Origin: Spartobacteria bacterium
Lineage (GTDB): Bacteria; Verrucomicrobiota; Verrucomicrobiia; Chthoniobacterales; UBA10450
NCBI GenBank assembly: GCA_003167555.1
Contig: PMSN01000029.1
Span: 1-64,000, forward strand
Direction: 5' to 3'
DNA: 64,000 nt
In this document: positions 54,166-63,022 of the stretch, piece by piece
Numbering within the stretch: the first letter of the stretch is position 1
How the letters are laid out: each line of letters begins with the position of its first letter
Program-made: the position numbers and the translations under genes
Notes under the pieces: model-generated
What the model saw: the letters and a program-made list of their open reading frames with translations, nothing else
Told to the model about the DNA's origin: nothing
The model's database searches: none

Positions 54166-54241
54166 TTTTTTTCCACCGGCCGATGGCGCCGAGTGCCAGA
54201 CACCTCCGTAATATTACTGACGATTACTTTCATTCATTCTC

Positions 54242-54682
54242 ATGTCAGTCATCGACGAGTTCATGCGCGCCGCGATTGCCCAAGCGCACAAGAGCCGCGG
54301 GGAAGGCGGCATCCCGATCGGTTCCGCGCTTGTCCTGGACAACAGATTAGTCGCCGTCGGCCACAATAAACGGGTGCAGGAAAATGATCCCGTGACCCAC
54401 GCCGAAATAGATTGTCTTCGTCAGGCCGGACGGATCGGTGGCTTCCAACGCACCGTTCTCTACTCGACTCTCATGCCTTGTTATCTTTGCGCCGGCGCCG
54501 TGGTGCAATTCGGCATCAAGAAAGTGGTCGTGGGAGAAAGCCGAACCTTTGCCGGTGCAGCGGGACTCATGCGCTCCCATGGCGTGGAAGTGATCGATTT
54601 GGACCTCGAGGAATGTGTCGAAATGATGCGGAGCTTCATCGCGGCGAACCCGGCTTTGTGGAATGAGGATATCGGGAGATAA
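54242..54682 (+). CDS. Nucleoside/cytosine deaminase (zinc-dependent)
   Basis: 146 residues. Zinc and catalytic motifs: HAE in DPVTHAEIDCLRQAGRIGGF and PCYLC in LYSTLMPCYLCAGAVVQFGI. The N-terminus DEFMRAAIAQAHKSRGEGGI and C-terminal NPALWNEDIG resemble yeast cytosine deaminase Fcy1 more than TadA, so free cytosine or a pyrimidine analogue is the likely substrate. Guanine deaminase is an alternative. It follows the tRNA-Val gene by 77 bases. Confidence 0.88.
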   Translation: MSVIDEFMRAAIAQAHKSRGEGGIPIGSALVLDNRLVAVGHNKRVQENDPVTHAEIDCLRQAGRIGGFQRTVLYSTLMPCYLCAGAVVQFGIKKVVVGESRTFAGAAGLMRSHGVEVIDLDLEECVEMMRSFIAANPALWNEDIGR

Positions 54683-54710
54683 GGACTCGAGCCATTCGCG
54701 GATGAGCGAG

Positions 54711-55367
54711 TCACGGATTGCTCGAGGGCTTGTCGGATAAGAATGCTGGAAGGCGCCGGATTATTCTTCGCAATGCGAAAACAAAAACCGCGATAACCAA
54801 AGCCGGCGCGCCAAATAATGCGCGCGGCGTAATCCAACCAATGGCCGTGGCAGCTACCAGCAACGCGAGAATAAGTGCCAGGGCGTATTGGCTGACCACG
54901 CGGCGCCATTCTCGAAGACGCGTCGATTCGTCGAGCGCCCTTCCGCGTTGCCGAAGTCCACGCAGCCGCAGGGTGGAAAGTGTAGTCAGGATGAGGGCGA
55001 TATCTCCGAAGTAGAGATCGAGAGACTTCGGCTCGGCCCCGAAGCGCAGAAAGGTCAGGAGCGCGTAAGGAAGACTCGCGAGCCCGAAAAGGAAGATGAA
55101 GTTGACGATGACCTCGAAGGGCCGCGCCACGAAATGGTGCCGAAAGATGCGGTAATGCTCCAGCCAAAGCGCGCAGATGATCCCAAAAGTGATTACGAAC
55201 GCGGCGATCTTCGCGCCATTCAGAATCTCTGCCGCGCTCGAAGGAACATCCAGTCGCGCGGCGAGCAGAGACAAGCTAAAACCAAAAACGAGGTCGCTGA
55301 ATGCTTCGAGGCGCCGCGTGAATCGCTCGTCATCGCCGCTTCCTTGCGTCCCACGCGGATCGATCAT
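54711..55367 (-). CDS. TMEM175-family (DUF1211) membrane protein
   Basis: 218 residues from ATG at 55367, whose ATGA overlaps the stop of the upstream gene. Six membrane segments; the first carries the family motif R-x-x-x-FSD (RRLEAFSDLVFGFSLSLLAA), and LWLEHYRIFRHHFVARPFEV matches the next family block. Bacterial TMEM175 proteins are potassium-permeable channels. The C-terminal tail is basic. Function in this organism is inferred from the family. Confidence 0.8.
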   Translation of the reverse strand: MIDPRGTQGSGDDERFTRRLEAFSDLVFGFSLSLLAARLDVPSSAAEILNGAKIAAFVITFGIICALWLEHYRIFRHHFVARPFEVIVNFIFLFGLASLPYALLTFLRFGAEPKSLDLYFGDIALILTTLSTLRLRGLRQRGRALDESTRLREWRRVVSQYALALILALLVAATAIGWITPRALFGAPALVIAVFVFALRRIIRRLPAFLSDKPSSNP

Positions 55368-55755
55368 GCCAGCGGCGGTTCCCACAGTTCGATGCGGTTT
55401 CCTTCCGGATCCATCGCCCAGCCAAAGTAACCAAACTCCGATTTCTCTGCCCGCTCGTCCACGGTCACTCCTTCGCGGCGGAGCTTCGCCAGCAATGCAT
55501 CAAGGTCGGCCACCCGAAAGTTGATCATGAACGGCTTGTCGCTCGGCGCGAAATATTCGGTGTCGGCGGCGAAAGGAGACCAGACGGTGTAGGCCTGGCG
55601 TCTCGGCGACGGCCCGGTGTTAGCGCCAGCGTCTCTGAACGTCACGCCGCCATATTCTTCCACCTCCAGGCCGAGATGTTCCTTGTGCCAGCGCCGAGTT
55701 TTTCGGGATCGTTTGCTTTGAAGAAAACTCCGCCGATGCCGGTGATGTATTTCAT
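55364..55755 (-). pseudogene. VOC/glyoxalase-family protein, frameshifted
   Basis: The 99-residue frame ending at 55364 holds the second half of a VOC domain (PFMINFRVADLDALLAKLRR, GYFGWAMDPEGNRIELWEPP with the metal Glu). The expected start, MKYITGIGGVFFKANDPEKL, begins at 55755 but is out of frame after KLGA; loss of one base near 55690 would read KLGAWHKEHLGLEVEEYGGV. Either a frameshift mutation or a sequencing error. If intact it would be a 130-residue single-domain protein of glyoxalase/bleomycin type, coupled to the channel gene downstream. Confidence 0.7.
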
Positions 55756-55859
55756 AAAGATGGCAACGCTAGTCAAGCCACCCCTTCATCGGCGAGAGAA
55801 ATTGGAGGCCGTCTCTGTGACGGCGATGGTTAAGAGTGGATGGCAAAGAGGGATTCATC

Positions 55860-57002
55860 CTACTTCGCCTGCCTGTGCCAGGCAGCAAGAACTTCTGATT
55901 CGCGCTCGCGTGTAAGACCGGCTTTTAACTTTGCCTGGCGTTCGGCTGGTTGCGACTTGAACCAGGCGAGCGTGTCGCGCGCGGTGTCGACGAGCGGGCG
56001 AAAGGTGAGACCCTTGGCCAGGGCGCGCTGGATGCTGATGCGCGCGCCGCCCGCTTCTTCGCCGCGCGGCGGAATCCACACCGGCATGTCAGACCATGGA
56101 GCGACCTTTTGTGCTTCGAGGAAATCGGCGTTCACCCAGGTCAAGGTCGCGTTCGATTTGTTCGCACTCTTAATGGTATCGAGCATCCGGCCGATACCGA
56201 GTTCCTTCGCTGGGCCGGTGGCGTTGTAGATGCCGGTCTCGCGTTGTTCCACCATGCGAATGACCCACTCCGCCAGATCGCGCCCGTCGATGATTTGCAC
56301 CGGATCGCTCGGATCGCCCGGCGCCATTACTTCACCTCCGCGATCGAGCCGCACCGGCCAGTAACTGAAGCGATCGGTTTCGTCGCGCGGGCCTACAATC
56401 AATCCGGGCCGGATGACCAGCGTCTGTTTCGGGAACCACTTCTCCGCTTCCTGCTCGGAGAGCGCTTTGAGCGGGCCGTAAAGGGCAAACTTCGAGGCGA
56501 TGACTGTGTCTCGCGTCTCCTTCATTGGGTCCGCGCCGGTGTACTTCGCGAGCGGCGCGCTTTCATCCACGCCGGGCTTGCTCGTGTCGGCAAAGACGGA
56601 AATGGTCGAGATGAAAACGTAGCGCTCGACATTTCCTTTGAGGATCTGCGCCGCATCGCGCACCCAGGCGGGAAGCATGGTGGGGTTATCGATCACGACA
56701 TCCCATTTCCTATTCTTGAGCGCATCGAGCTGGCCGTTGCGATCGCCGATGAGTTGCTCGACTTCCTTCGGCGTTTCGCCCGGGTGCGTTTTCCCTCGAT
56801 TGAAAACCGTGACCTTGTGCCCACGCTCGAGCGCGTAGCGAACTTGGAACGGTCCCGTGAATCCGGTTCCGCCCAGAATCAAAATGCGCAATGGCTTCGC
56901 TGCCTTTTCCGTCGCGCTTGCCGCTGATCGTAATCCCAAACCTAACGCTCCTCCGGCTGCGGCCGAGACTTTAATGAAGTTCCTTCGTGTGGTTGATCTC
57001 AT
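55860..57002 (-). CDS. Exported NAD-dependent epimerase/dehydratase-like protein (Tat)
   Basis: 380 residues from MRSTTRRNFIKVSAAAGGAL, a twin-arginine signal. The mature part has a Rossmann motif ILGGTGFTGPFQVRYALERG and YVFISTISVFADTSKPG, an extended SDR of the isoflavone-reductase/epimerase sort, but the YxxxK is not clear (FALYGPLKALSEQEAEKWFP has Tyr and Lys at odd spacing). Periplasmic location of an NAD enzyme implies a bound cofactor, as in glucose-fructose oxidoreductase. A start 15 codons upstream would bury the Tat motif. Confidence 0.8.
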   Translation of the reverse strand: MRSTTRRNFIKVSAAAGGALGLGLRSAASATEKAAKPLRILILGGTGFTGPFQVRYALERGHKVTVFNRGKTHPGETPKEVEQLIGDRNGQLDALKNRKWDVVIDNPTMLPAWVRDAAQILKGNVERYVFISTISVFADTSKPGVDESAPLAKYTGADPMKETRDTVIASKFALYGPLKALSEQEAEKWFPKQTLVIRPGLIVGPRDETDRFSYWPVRLDRGGEVMAPGDPSDPVQIIDGRDLAEWVIRMVEQRETGIYNATGPAKELGIGRMLDTIKSANKSNATLTWVNADFLEAQKVAPWSDMPVWIPPRGEEAGGARISIQRALAKGLTFRPLVDTARDTLAWFKSQPAERQAKLKAGLTRERESEVLAAWHRQAK

Positions 57003-57116
57003 GCAGAGCTGAGCATGATCGCCCTCGCCGCGGAGCGCAACTGACAACCAAATAACGAATCAAATTGGATGTTTTATCGTTGACGAAGCGCGGTCGAGCG
57101 CGCTGGAATCGGCGCC

Positions 57117-57422
57117 ATGGGAAATCTCACTGGCGGTTTGATCAGCGGTTTGATTTTCGGCGCGGTCGTCGTGGGAACGATGCTGCCGATGCAATTCCCA
57201 GACAAGACGACTGCATTGCTGGCAGCGTTCATCAGCCGGTTCGGCCTCGGTCTGGTCATCGGTTGCGTCCAGCTACCCTGGCCCGGATGGCTCATCGGGT
57301 TGGTTTTTGGGTTACTCCTGAGCGTGCCCGAGGCCTTAATCACGAAGGCTTACGCGCCGATTCTCATTATCGGTTCGATCGGTGGCGTGATCATCGGCGG
57401 GATTTTGCACGGCTGGAGATAG
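57117..57422 (+). CDS. Small three-segment membrane protein
   Basis: 101 residues starting MGNLTGGLISGLIFGAVVVG. Three Gly-rich membrane helices at about 5-23, 38-66 (FGLGLVIGCVQLPWPGWLIG) and 78-98 (PILIIGSIGGVIIGGILHGW). No charged motif or family is recognised. The next lipoprotein gene starts 12 bases later, so the two may be cotranscribed. Confidence 0.65.
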   Translation: MGNLTGGLISGLIFGAVVVGTMLPMQFPDKTTALLAAFISRFGLGLVIGCVQLPWPGWLIGLVFGLLLSVPEALITKAYAPILIIGSIGGVIIGGILHGWR

Positions 57423-57434
57423 GGCGCCTGACCA

Positions 57435-57821
57435 ATGCGCACCCTTGCGACCGTTGCCGGCCTGGTTATCACGCTTCTTCTGGGCGCTTGCGGCGGCGGC
57501 CATTTCCGCAAGACCAGCCCGGGCGAGACAACATCGGCGCCGCCTTATCTTGAAATGCGATCCGAAGCTTCGGCCGGGACTCTTCATTTCCCTCGCGGTG
57601 TCTACGTTCTCGATGCCGTGGACGACAATGGCTTCTACTACCGGGCGCCGCAAAAAATCGTCCAGCATTCCTGGTCTGGCGGGTTACCCCACGAGGGCGG
57701 TGTCTTCGTGGCAAAGCGAAACCATCGCAAGCTGCGAGGCTACGTGATTACGCCGTCCGGACTAACTCACGTGGGGAATCTGTCTCGGACCGACCACGTA
57801 TTTCGTTATTACACTAACTAG
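57435..57821 (+). CDS. Small lipoprotein
   Basis: 128 residues. Signal peptide LATVAGLVITLLLGACGGGH with lipobox LLGAC, then a soluble domain of about 100 residues with LHFPRGVYVLDAVDDNGFYY, RAPQKIVQHSWSGGLPHEGG and VFVAKRNHRKLRGYVITPSG. No family is recognised. It overlaps the 3' end of the convergent gene by 8 bases. Confidence 0.75.
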   Translation: MRTLATVAGLVITLLLGACGGGHFRKTSPGETTSAPPYLEMRSEASAGTLHFPRGVYVLDAVDDNGFYYRAPQKIVQHSWSGGLPHEGGVFVAKRNHRKLRGYVITPSGLTHVGNLSRTDHVFRYYTN

Positions 57822-58419
57822 TCGGAAGGCGCTTCAGTCGAAGCGCTCCGATGAAAATCAGAACGTGCGACGCAATGATCAGCGGCACGAGAAACATTGG
57901 CAGAAGACTGAGCGGCAATTCGCGCAACGCGCGCATCGATTGCCAGTCGGCGAGTCCAAGACGGAGCGCTGTCATGACTACGAAAAGGATATCGGCGAAT
58001 CCGATCATGTTCCAAAAAAGGAGCATCTTCCAATTTCGCACACCCGGCAAAGCGAGTAACAGGATCGCGAGCGCCGCCACGATAATGTCTCCCCAGCCCG
58101 CGGGCGTGGCGAAAGCAGACGGCAGTTCGCCACGGCGACAGAGGAAAAGGAAATAGGACCCGGCGACGAATCGCGTGAGGTGCAGGAGGACGAGCCCGCG
58201 AAGGTCGACCTTCATTGCCCAATGTCTGAGCGACGATACCTTCCAGCACGCGAGAAGGATGAGCGCCGTTAGCGTCCATACCGTCGCGGCAACGAGTGGC
58301 GCGCTCGCGGTCCTGAACCATCCAGCTAGTCCAATTGCAGAAGCGACAAGAATCCACCCGGCGAGGACTAGCGCGATATTCTTACCCACTGATCTTTGCT
58401 GTAATGGCTCGAACGACAT
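57814..58419 (-). CDS. Hypothetical polytopic membrane protein
   Basis: 201 residues with about six membrane segments, from NIALVLAGWILVASAIGLAG to LSLLPMFLVPLIIASHVLIF. RFVAGSYFLFLCRRGELPSA and FATPAGWGDIIVAALAILLL are its more distinct stretches. The size and helix spacing fit unannotated DUF-type membrane proteins; none is recognised. Divergent from the exported aldo/keto reductase gene. Confidence 0.7.
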   Translation of the reverse strand: MSFEPLQQRSVGKNIALVLAGWILVASAIGLAGWFRTASAPLVAATVWTLTALILLACWKVSSLRHWAMKVDLRGLVLLHLTRFVAGSYFLFLCRRGELPSAFATPAGWGDIIVAALAILLLALPGVRNWKMLLFWNMIGFADILFVVMTALRLGLADWQSMRALRELPLSLLPMFLVPLIIASHVLIFIGALRLKRLPTS

Positions 58420-58435
58420 CTTAAGCTATTGCATT

Positions 58436-59389
58436 ATGGAAGTGAATCGCTCCCAAATGTCGAGGCGCGATGCGACGCGCTTAATGGCTCAGAGCGCTGC
58501 CGGCTTGCTTTTGACCCGATCGTCGTTCGGCGCGGATAGCACTGAGCAAATGAGTAACATCGCCCTCGTGAAACGCACCATCCCATCATCCGGCGAGTCG
58601 CTCCCAGTCCTGGGCCTGGGCACCTGGCAAGCTTTTGACGTGGGTCCGGCGCAATCGGAACGTCAGCCGGTGGAAGAAGTCCTCGCGCTTTTCACCAAAC
58701 TCGGAGGCCGCCTGGTGGATTCGTCACCGATGTATGGCCGCGCGGAACAAGTCATCGGCGATATCGCATCCAAGCTTCATCTTCGATCCTCGCTGTTCCT
58801 GGCCACGAAAGTCTGGACAGCGGGGAAGCAGCAAGGCATCGAATCGATGGAGCGATCGTTCGCAAAGCTCCAGGCTCAACAAATCGACTTAATGCAGGTG
58901 CACAATCTCGTCGATGTCCGGACGCAGCTCGCCACCTTGCGCGCCTGGAAGGAACAAGGCCGGGTGCGTTACCTCGGCATCACCCATTATGTTTCCAGCG
59001 CCTACGGTGAGGTGGCGAAGCTTCTTCGCTCAGAGAAGCTCGACTTCGTCCAGATCAACTACTCGCTTCTCGAACGGGAAGCCGGAGACCAAATCCTGCC
59101 GCTTGCTCAGGATCGCGGCGTAGCGGTAATCGTGAACCGTCCTTTCGGCGGCGGCGACCTTTTCGCGCGCGTCCGGCAAAAGCCGTTACCGGAATGGGCC
59201 GCCGAATTCGATTGTCATTCCTGGGCGCAGTTCCTTTTGAAATGGATCGTCGCGCATCCCGCGGTGACATGCGCGATCCCGGCGACAAGTAATGCGCGCC
59301 ACCTGGAAGATAATATGCAAGGCGGCGGCGGCCGTCTCCCTGATACGAAACTAAGACAGCGAATGGTGGAAGTTGTTTCGGGGTTGTAG
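58436..59389 (+). CDS. Exported aldo/keto reductase (Tat signal)
   Basis: 317 residues from MEVNRSQMSRRDATRLMAQS; a Met at codon 8 is an alternative. SRRDATRLMAQSAAGLLL is a twin-arginine signal with a short hydrophobic core. Catalytic positions: Asp and Tyr in GGRLVDSSPMYGRAEQVIGD, Lys in LFLATKVWTAGKQ, His in IDLMQVHNLVDVR. The domain matches the AKR family found exported in Verrucomicrobia and Planctomycetes. Like the Tat dehydrogenase at 55860, it would carry NADP(H) folded in the cytoplasm. Substrate unknown. Confidence 0.88.
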   Translation: MEVNRSQMSRRDATRLMAQSAAGLLLTRSSFGADSTEQMSNIALVKRTIPSSGESLPVLGLGTWQAFDVGPAQSERQPVEEVLALFTKLGGRLVDSSPMYGRAEQVIGDIASKLHLRSSLFLATKVWTAGKQQGIESMERSFAKLQAQQIDLMQVHNLVDVRTQLATLRAWKEQGRVRYLGITHYVSSAYGEVAKLLRSEKLDFVQINYSLLEREAGDQILPLAQDRGVAVIVNRPFGGGDLFARVRQKPLPEWAAEFDCHSWAQFLLKWIVAHPAVTCAIPATSNARHLEDNMQGGGGRLPDTKLRQRMVEVVSGL

Positions 59390-59400
59390 TCAAGAAAGCG

Positions 59401-59433
59401 AAGGCCCCGCGCCGGTATGCGACGCGAGGCCTT
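59401..59433. terminator. Terminator-like hairpin between convergent genes
   Basis: AAGGCCCCGCG pairs imperfectly with CGCGAGGCCTT around a 10-base loop, between the exported reductase stop and the surface protein stop. No clear T-run, so termination is only probable. Confidence 0.6.
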
Positions 59434-59454
59434 GCAAGTTTGCAGGAGGCTCGG

Positions 59455-60714
59455 TTAGTCGGAGCCGATTTCGTATACTTCAACCAGCGCAATGCCGGTC
59501 GCTGTACCTGCTCCTGAAACGACCGTGGTATAGGCGCCGGGCTCGAGACGCACGAGCAACGCAGATTCCAGATCGTCCGTTGGCGGAATGCCAGTGCCAA
59601 TAATTTCCGCGGCATTCGCGTTCGTCTTCCAATCGTCATTAGAGGCGAGCAAGGTCGAGCCAGTGAAGAGTTGGACGGACGGATTTGCGAGCACGGGCGA
59701 GACCCCCGCAGCCGCGAGCGATGGCCCCATGGCCCGGATCAGGACGAGCTTCGGTCCTCCCGTGATAATGAAACCGCCAATCAACTGACCTTGTCCCGTG
59801 CCGACAAGGCCGCGCGTCGAGATGTTCGCCATCCGATTGAAGAGCGAGCTCTTGAAGGTATTGACCGTAAAGGTTCCGGCGCTCGTCTGGAATGTGCCCG
59901 TGAAGGTGCCTTCAGTGATGGTGAAGCTGCCCGTAATGTTGCTGCTGCTTCCGATGACATGATCGAGCGTGAACGTGTATTGGGTCGCAGGCGCGACCGG
60001 CGCGGTGACGGTTCCAAAACCGCCGCTCAAGACCGTGCCCGTCCGTTGAATCATGATGATGTGGTTACTGGCGTCGATAATGAACATGACCTGACTTTCA
60101 CCCGTCGGCCCATTCGCGACTCCGAAGTAACCGCCCGCGATTTTCGAGTTGGTGCCAAAGGTAGAAAAGCGCCCGGCTTGGAATGGTTGTCCGGCCAGAG
60201 TAAACGCGATGCCATTTTCATTGGCTGTGCCGACGATACCTTGCCCTGTGGTAAGCACGAGTGAGAAGGAGCCGTTGGAAAGCGGACCCTCAGCAAAGCC
60301 GAGCGTCTGACCCGCGACATCGAGCACATGAATTTGCACGTGGGTATTTTTTTCGATGTAAAAGACGATCAAGGAACCGGTCGGCGTGGTGCTTCCATAG
60401 AAGCCGCGCAAACTAACTTCGCCGTGATGATCATCGCCCGGCTCGGGAGTAGGCGTGGCCGATGGTGAGGGACGCGGAGTAGCTGACGGTTCCTGATGCG
60501 GCGTCGCAGTCGGGGTAGGTGTCGGTTCGGTATGCGGCGTCGGCGTTGGCGTGGCCGAAGGCTCCGTGTGCGGCGTTGGAGTTGGGGACGCGCTGGGTTC
60601 GGTGTGAGGCGTAGCGGTCGGTGTTGGGGATGGCGTCGATTCGGCATAAACCGAAAGCGCCGCAAACACGCTTAAGAAAGCGAGTTTGGCGATGTGTTTT
60701 GTAATGAAGTACAT
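59455..60714 (-). CDS. Exported Thr/Pro-repeat protein with C-terminal VEVYDL-type domain
   Basis: About 419 residues from MYFITKHIAKLAFLSVFAAL, a signal peptide. Residues about 25-95 are a tandem array of TPTPTATPHTEPSA-like units. A beta-rich middle (VSLRGFYGSTTPTGSLIVFY and similar strands to about 285) follows. The last 120 residues, LFNRMANISTRGLVGTGQGQ through DWKTNANAAEIIGTGIPPTD to ALVEVYEIGSD, are a third copy of the domain that ends the giant protein at 26093. The Pro/Thr linker suggests spanning the cell wall or surface display. Function unknown. Confidence 0.8.
   Translation of the reverse strand: MYFITKHIAKLAFLSVFAALSVYAESTPSPTPTATPHTEPSASPTPTPHTEPSATPTPTPHTEPTPTPTATPHQEPSATPRPSPSATPTPEPGDDHHGEVSLRGFYGSTTPTGSLIVFYIEKNTHVQIHVLDVAGQTLGFAEGPLSNGSFSLVLTTGQGIVGTANENGIAFTLAGQPFQAGRFSTFGTNSKIAGGYFGVANGPTGESQVMFIIDASNHIIMIQRTGTVLSGGFGTVTAPVAPATQYTFTLDHVIGSSSNITGSFTITEGTFTGTFQTSAGTFTVNTFKSSLFNRMANISTRGLVGTGQGQLIGGFIITGGPKLVLIRAMGPSLAAAGVSPVLANPSVQLFTGSTLLASNDDWKTNANAAEIIGTGIPPTDDLESALLVRLEPGAYTTVVSGAGTATGIALVEVYEIGSD
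60430..60640. repeat. Tandem repeat encoding TPTPHTEPSA units
   Basis: On the minus strand units of about 36 bases coding for T-P-H-T-E-P-S/T-A-T-P-T-P recur five or six times with base changes. Such arrays vary in copy number by slippage. Confidence 0.75.
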
Positions 60715-60864
60715 TGTTTGTTTCGAGTTGGTTTTTGTTGCCTTTTGGCGCCTGGAGAAAAGCACCGAGTTATGGAAATTATAGCAGAAAGCGTTCCTGC
60801 TCCGGCTCTTTCCCAGCGGGATTGCCGGGGGCGAATTGCACCCGCCTTCGAGTGTTGGCGGAGG

Positions 60865-62148
60865 CTACAATGCCGGAAGGACCCGCCCAGTTACTTCGCC
60901 GAATCCAACGCGATATCCGTCGCCCTCAGCCCAGCCGGTGATCGTTAGGCTATCGCCATCCTCGAGCCACTTGCGGCTTTCGCCGTTCGCAAACGTGAGC
61001 GGATTTGCCCCGCGCCAGGTGAGCTCGAGCATGCAGCCGCGGGATTCTTCCGTCGCTCCGCTGATCGTTCCGCTCGCGAGCAGATCGCCGGGCTGAAGGT
61101 TGCAACCATTGACCGTGTGGTGCGCGAGTTGTTGCGCAATGCTCCAGTAAAGGTTCTGGAAGTTCGTCTGCGTGATAACGTGCGGAGTCGCCATTGAAGC
61201 TGTTTGCAGACGCGCCTGAAGCTGGATGTCGTAGGTGAAATTGTTCGGCGCCCGCAAATAAGGCAACGGTTCGGGGTCCTGCCGCGGCAACGGCTTCCGA
61301 AATGGCTCGAGCGCTTCCAGCGTCACGACCCACGGTGAGATGCTGGTGCAAAAATTCTTGGCGAGGAACGGGCCGAGCGGTTGGTATTCCCAAGCCTGCA
61401 CATCGCGCGCGCTCCAATCGTTCATCAAGACCAGGCCGAAGATGTGATCGGTCGCGCGTTCGATCGGGATCGGCTCGCCCAGCGCGTTCCCCGGCCCGAT
61501 AAAGAAAGCGGTCTCGAGTTCATAATCGAAACTGCGGCTCGGGCCGAAGACCGGCGCATCGGCATCGGGCGGTTTGATCTGACCGTGCGGCCGGCGCACT
61601 TCCGCGCCGCTCACGACGATCGAGCTGGCGCGGCCGTGATACGCGACCGGAAGCCATTTCCAATTCGGCATCAGCGCGTTTTCCGGACCGCGCAGCATCG
61701 TGCCGACGTTGTGCGCGTGATGGTAGGAGGAATAAAAATCGGTGTAATCGCCAATGCGCGCGGGAAGTTGCATCGTGACATCTTTCTGCGCGTGGAAAGC
61801 ACGGGCGCGGAGCGTTGCGTCATCGCGCAGAGCTGGCGTGTCGGCATCGAGCAGATGTTGAATTACTTCGCGCGCTTTCCTCCAGGCCGGCCGACCCAAT
61901 GCGAGAAAGGCGTTGAGCGCACTTTCCGAGAACACGCGCCGATTTTGAAACTCCGGCGTCTGGAAATGACCAAGCTCTTCGAGAACTGAAAGATCGAGCA
62001 CGAAGTCGCCGATCGCGACACCCACGCGGGCCGTGCCCGGCGCCGGCCTGAAAATTCCGAAGGGAAGATTCTGGATCGGAAAATGCGAATCGGCCGCGAC
62101 TTCGATGAAAGACTTGAGCGGGGCTGGCACGGTGTAAAGCCATCGCAC
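60865..62148 (-). CDS. fahA: Fumarylacetoacetase
   Basis: 427 residues. The N-terminal domain has SFIEVAADSHFPIQNLPFGI, and the catalytic domain has DYTDFYSSYHHAHNVGTMLR (metal Asp and catalytic His), PVAYHGRASSIVVSGAEVRR, FDYELETAFFIGPGNALGEP (metal Glu residues), LMNDWSARDVQAWEYQPLGP and LLASGTISGATEESRGCMLE. It hydrolyses fumarylacetoacetate to fumarate and acetoacetate, the last step of tyrosine/homogentisate breakdown. No HgmA or maleylacetoacetate isomerase gene is beside it. About 12 residues precede the usual start. Confidence 0.95.
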   Translation of the reverse strand: MRWLYTVPAPLKSFIEVAADSHFPIQNLPFGIFRPAPGTARVGVAIGDFVLDLSVLEELGHFQTPEFQNRRVFSESALNAFLALGRPAWRKAREVIQHLLDADTPALRDDATLRARAFHAQKDVTMQLPARIGDYTDFYSSYHHAHNVGTMLRGPENALMPNWKWLPVAYHGRASSIVVSGAEVRRPHGQIKPPDADAPVFGPSRSFDYELETAFFIGPGNALGEPIPIERATDHIFGLVLMNDWSARDVQAWEYQPLGPFLAKNFCTSISPWVVTLEALEPFRKPLPRQDPEPLPYLRAPNNFTYDIQLQARLQTASMATPHVITQTNFQNLYWSIAQQLAHHTVNGCNLQPGDLLASGTISGATEESRGCMLELTWRGANPLTFANGESRKWLEDGDSLTITGWAEGDGYRVGFGEVTGRVLPAL

Positions 62149-62224
62149 AAATAATGCACTGCGCTCAAACTAAAACGACGAGCTCGAAGCGAAGGACTGA
62201 GTCTACTCAGCGCCGACTTTAGCT

Positions 62225-63022
62225 TTGCGGCGGAAGAGTTCGAAAGTGTCGTACTCTTCGACAAGGATGAAGTACCTCTTTTTTTGTGTGCAAGAGTTGA
62301 CCTTCTTTTGGGTGGCCTCCCTTGCGATCGTCGTGGCCGGCGGAGCAGTTGTTTATTCGAGGGTTACCTTCACTCGGACCTTTCTCTGGGCCTCGCTCTC
62401 CTCAATCCTTTTGTTGCTGGCCGCGCTCTTTGCCATCCACCGCCCTCATCAACCGTTCTCTCACTACCTGCTCTTCTCGATTATTCCGGTGAGCTTTTGT
62501 GTCGCAAACGTGCTTGGCCTCTTGCACCGGACAGATCTGAAAAAGGGTCATGCCGTGTTGGCCCGCAGCTTATTCGTCGCTCTGTTCCTCGTTCCAAACG
62601 GATACGCCGCACTCACGGGCGTCGGTGACTTCAGTCCCCAGGCCAGAGTCCCGCCCCGTGAGGACGTGTTAGCTCTCGCTCGCCATGTGAAGCCCGGAGA
62701 TCGCATGGTGGTTTGGGCATGGCGGCCCGAATACTATGTTAAGGCGAAAACGATCATGGCGACCAGAGATCCGGGGATTCTAGCTCTCATGGCGCCGTCT
62801 CGTTATCGTGAATATTTCCGCGAGCGATTCATGTCCGAGCTTCGAGCGCATCCACCGCCGGTCTTTGTCGATGGCGTCGCGCCTGGGGCGGATGTATTTT
62901 TCGACCGTGCTACCCAGGGAATCGAGAGCTTTCTCCTTCTCGAAGCCTTTGTGCGAGAGTACTACACGCAACGAGAAGAAGTAGCGGGAGTCCGCATTTT
63001 TGTGGCGAAGAATCTCAGATAG
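62225..63022 (+). CDS. Membrane protein, probable C-terminal remnant of a GT-C-type protein
   Basis: 265 residues, or 251 from the Met at 62267 (MKYLFFCVQELTFFWV). Three or four membrane helices (ASLAIVVAGGAVVYSRVTFT, LSSILLLLAALFAIHRPHQP, HYLLFSIIPVSFCVANVLGL) are followed by a soluble domain of about 125 residues with REDVLALARHVKPGDRMVVW and YYVKAKTIMATRDPGIL. In full-length GT-C-like proteins this kind of C-terminal part follows eight or more helices and an acidic first loop, which are absent here. So it is either a short protein or the end of a truncated gene. Confidence 0.55.
   Translation: MRRKSSKVSYSSTRMKYLFFCVQELTFFWVASLAIVVAGGAVVYSRVTFTRTFLWASLSSILLLLAALFAIHRPHQPFSHYLLFSIIPVSFCVANVLGLLHRTDLKKGHAVLARSLFVALFLVPNGYAALTGVGDFSPQARVPPREDVLALARHVKPGDRMVVWAWRPEYYVKAKTIMATRDPGILALMAPSRYREYFRERFMSELRAHPPPVFVDGVAPGADVFFDRATQGIESFLLLEAFVREYYTQREEVAGVRIFVAKNLR

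Noticed and set aside
60430-60640. CRISPR-like repeats
   Set aside because: The repeats are contiguous, of codon-multiple length and lie inside an open frame coding for Thr/Pro linkers.
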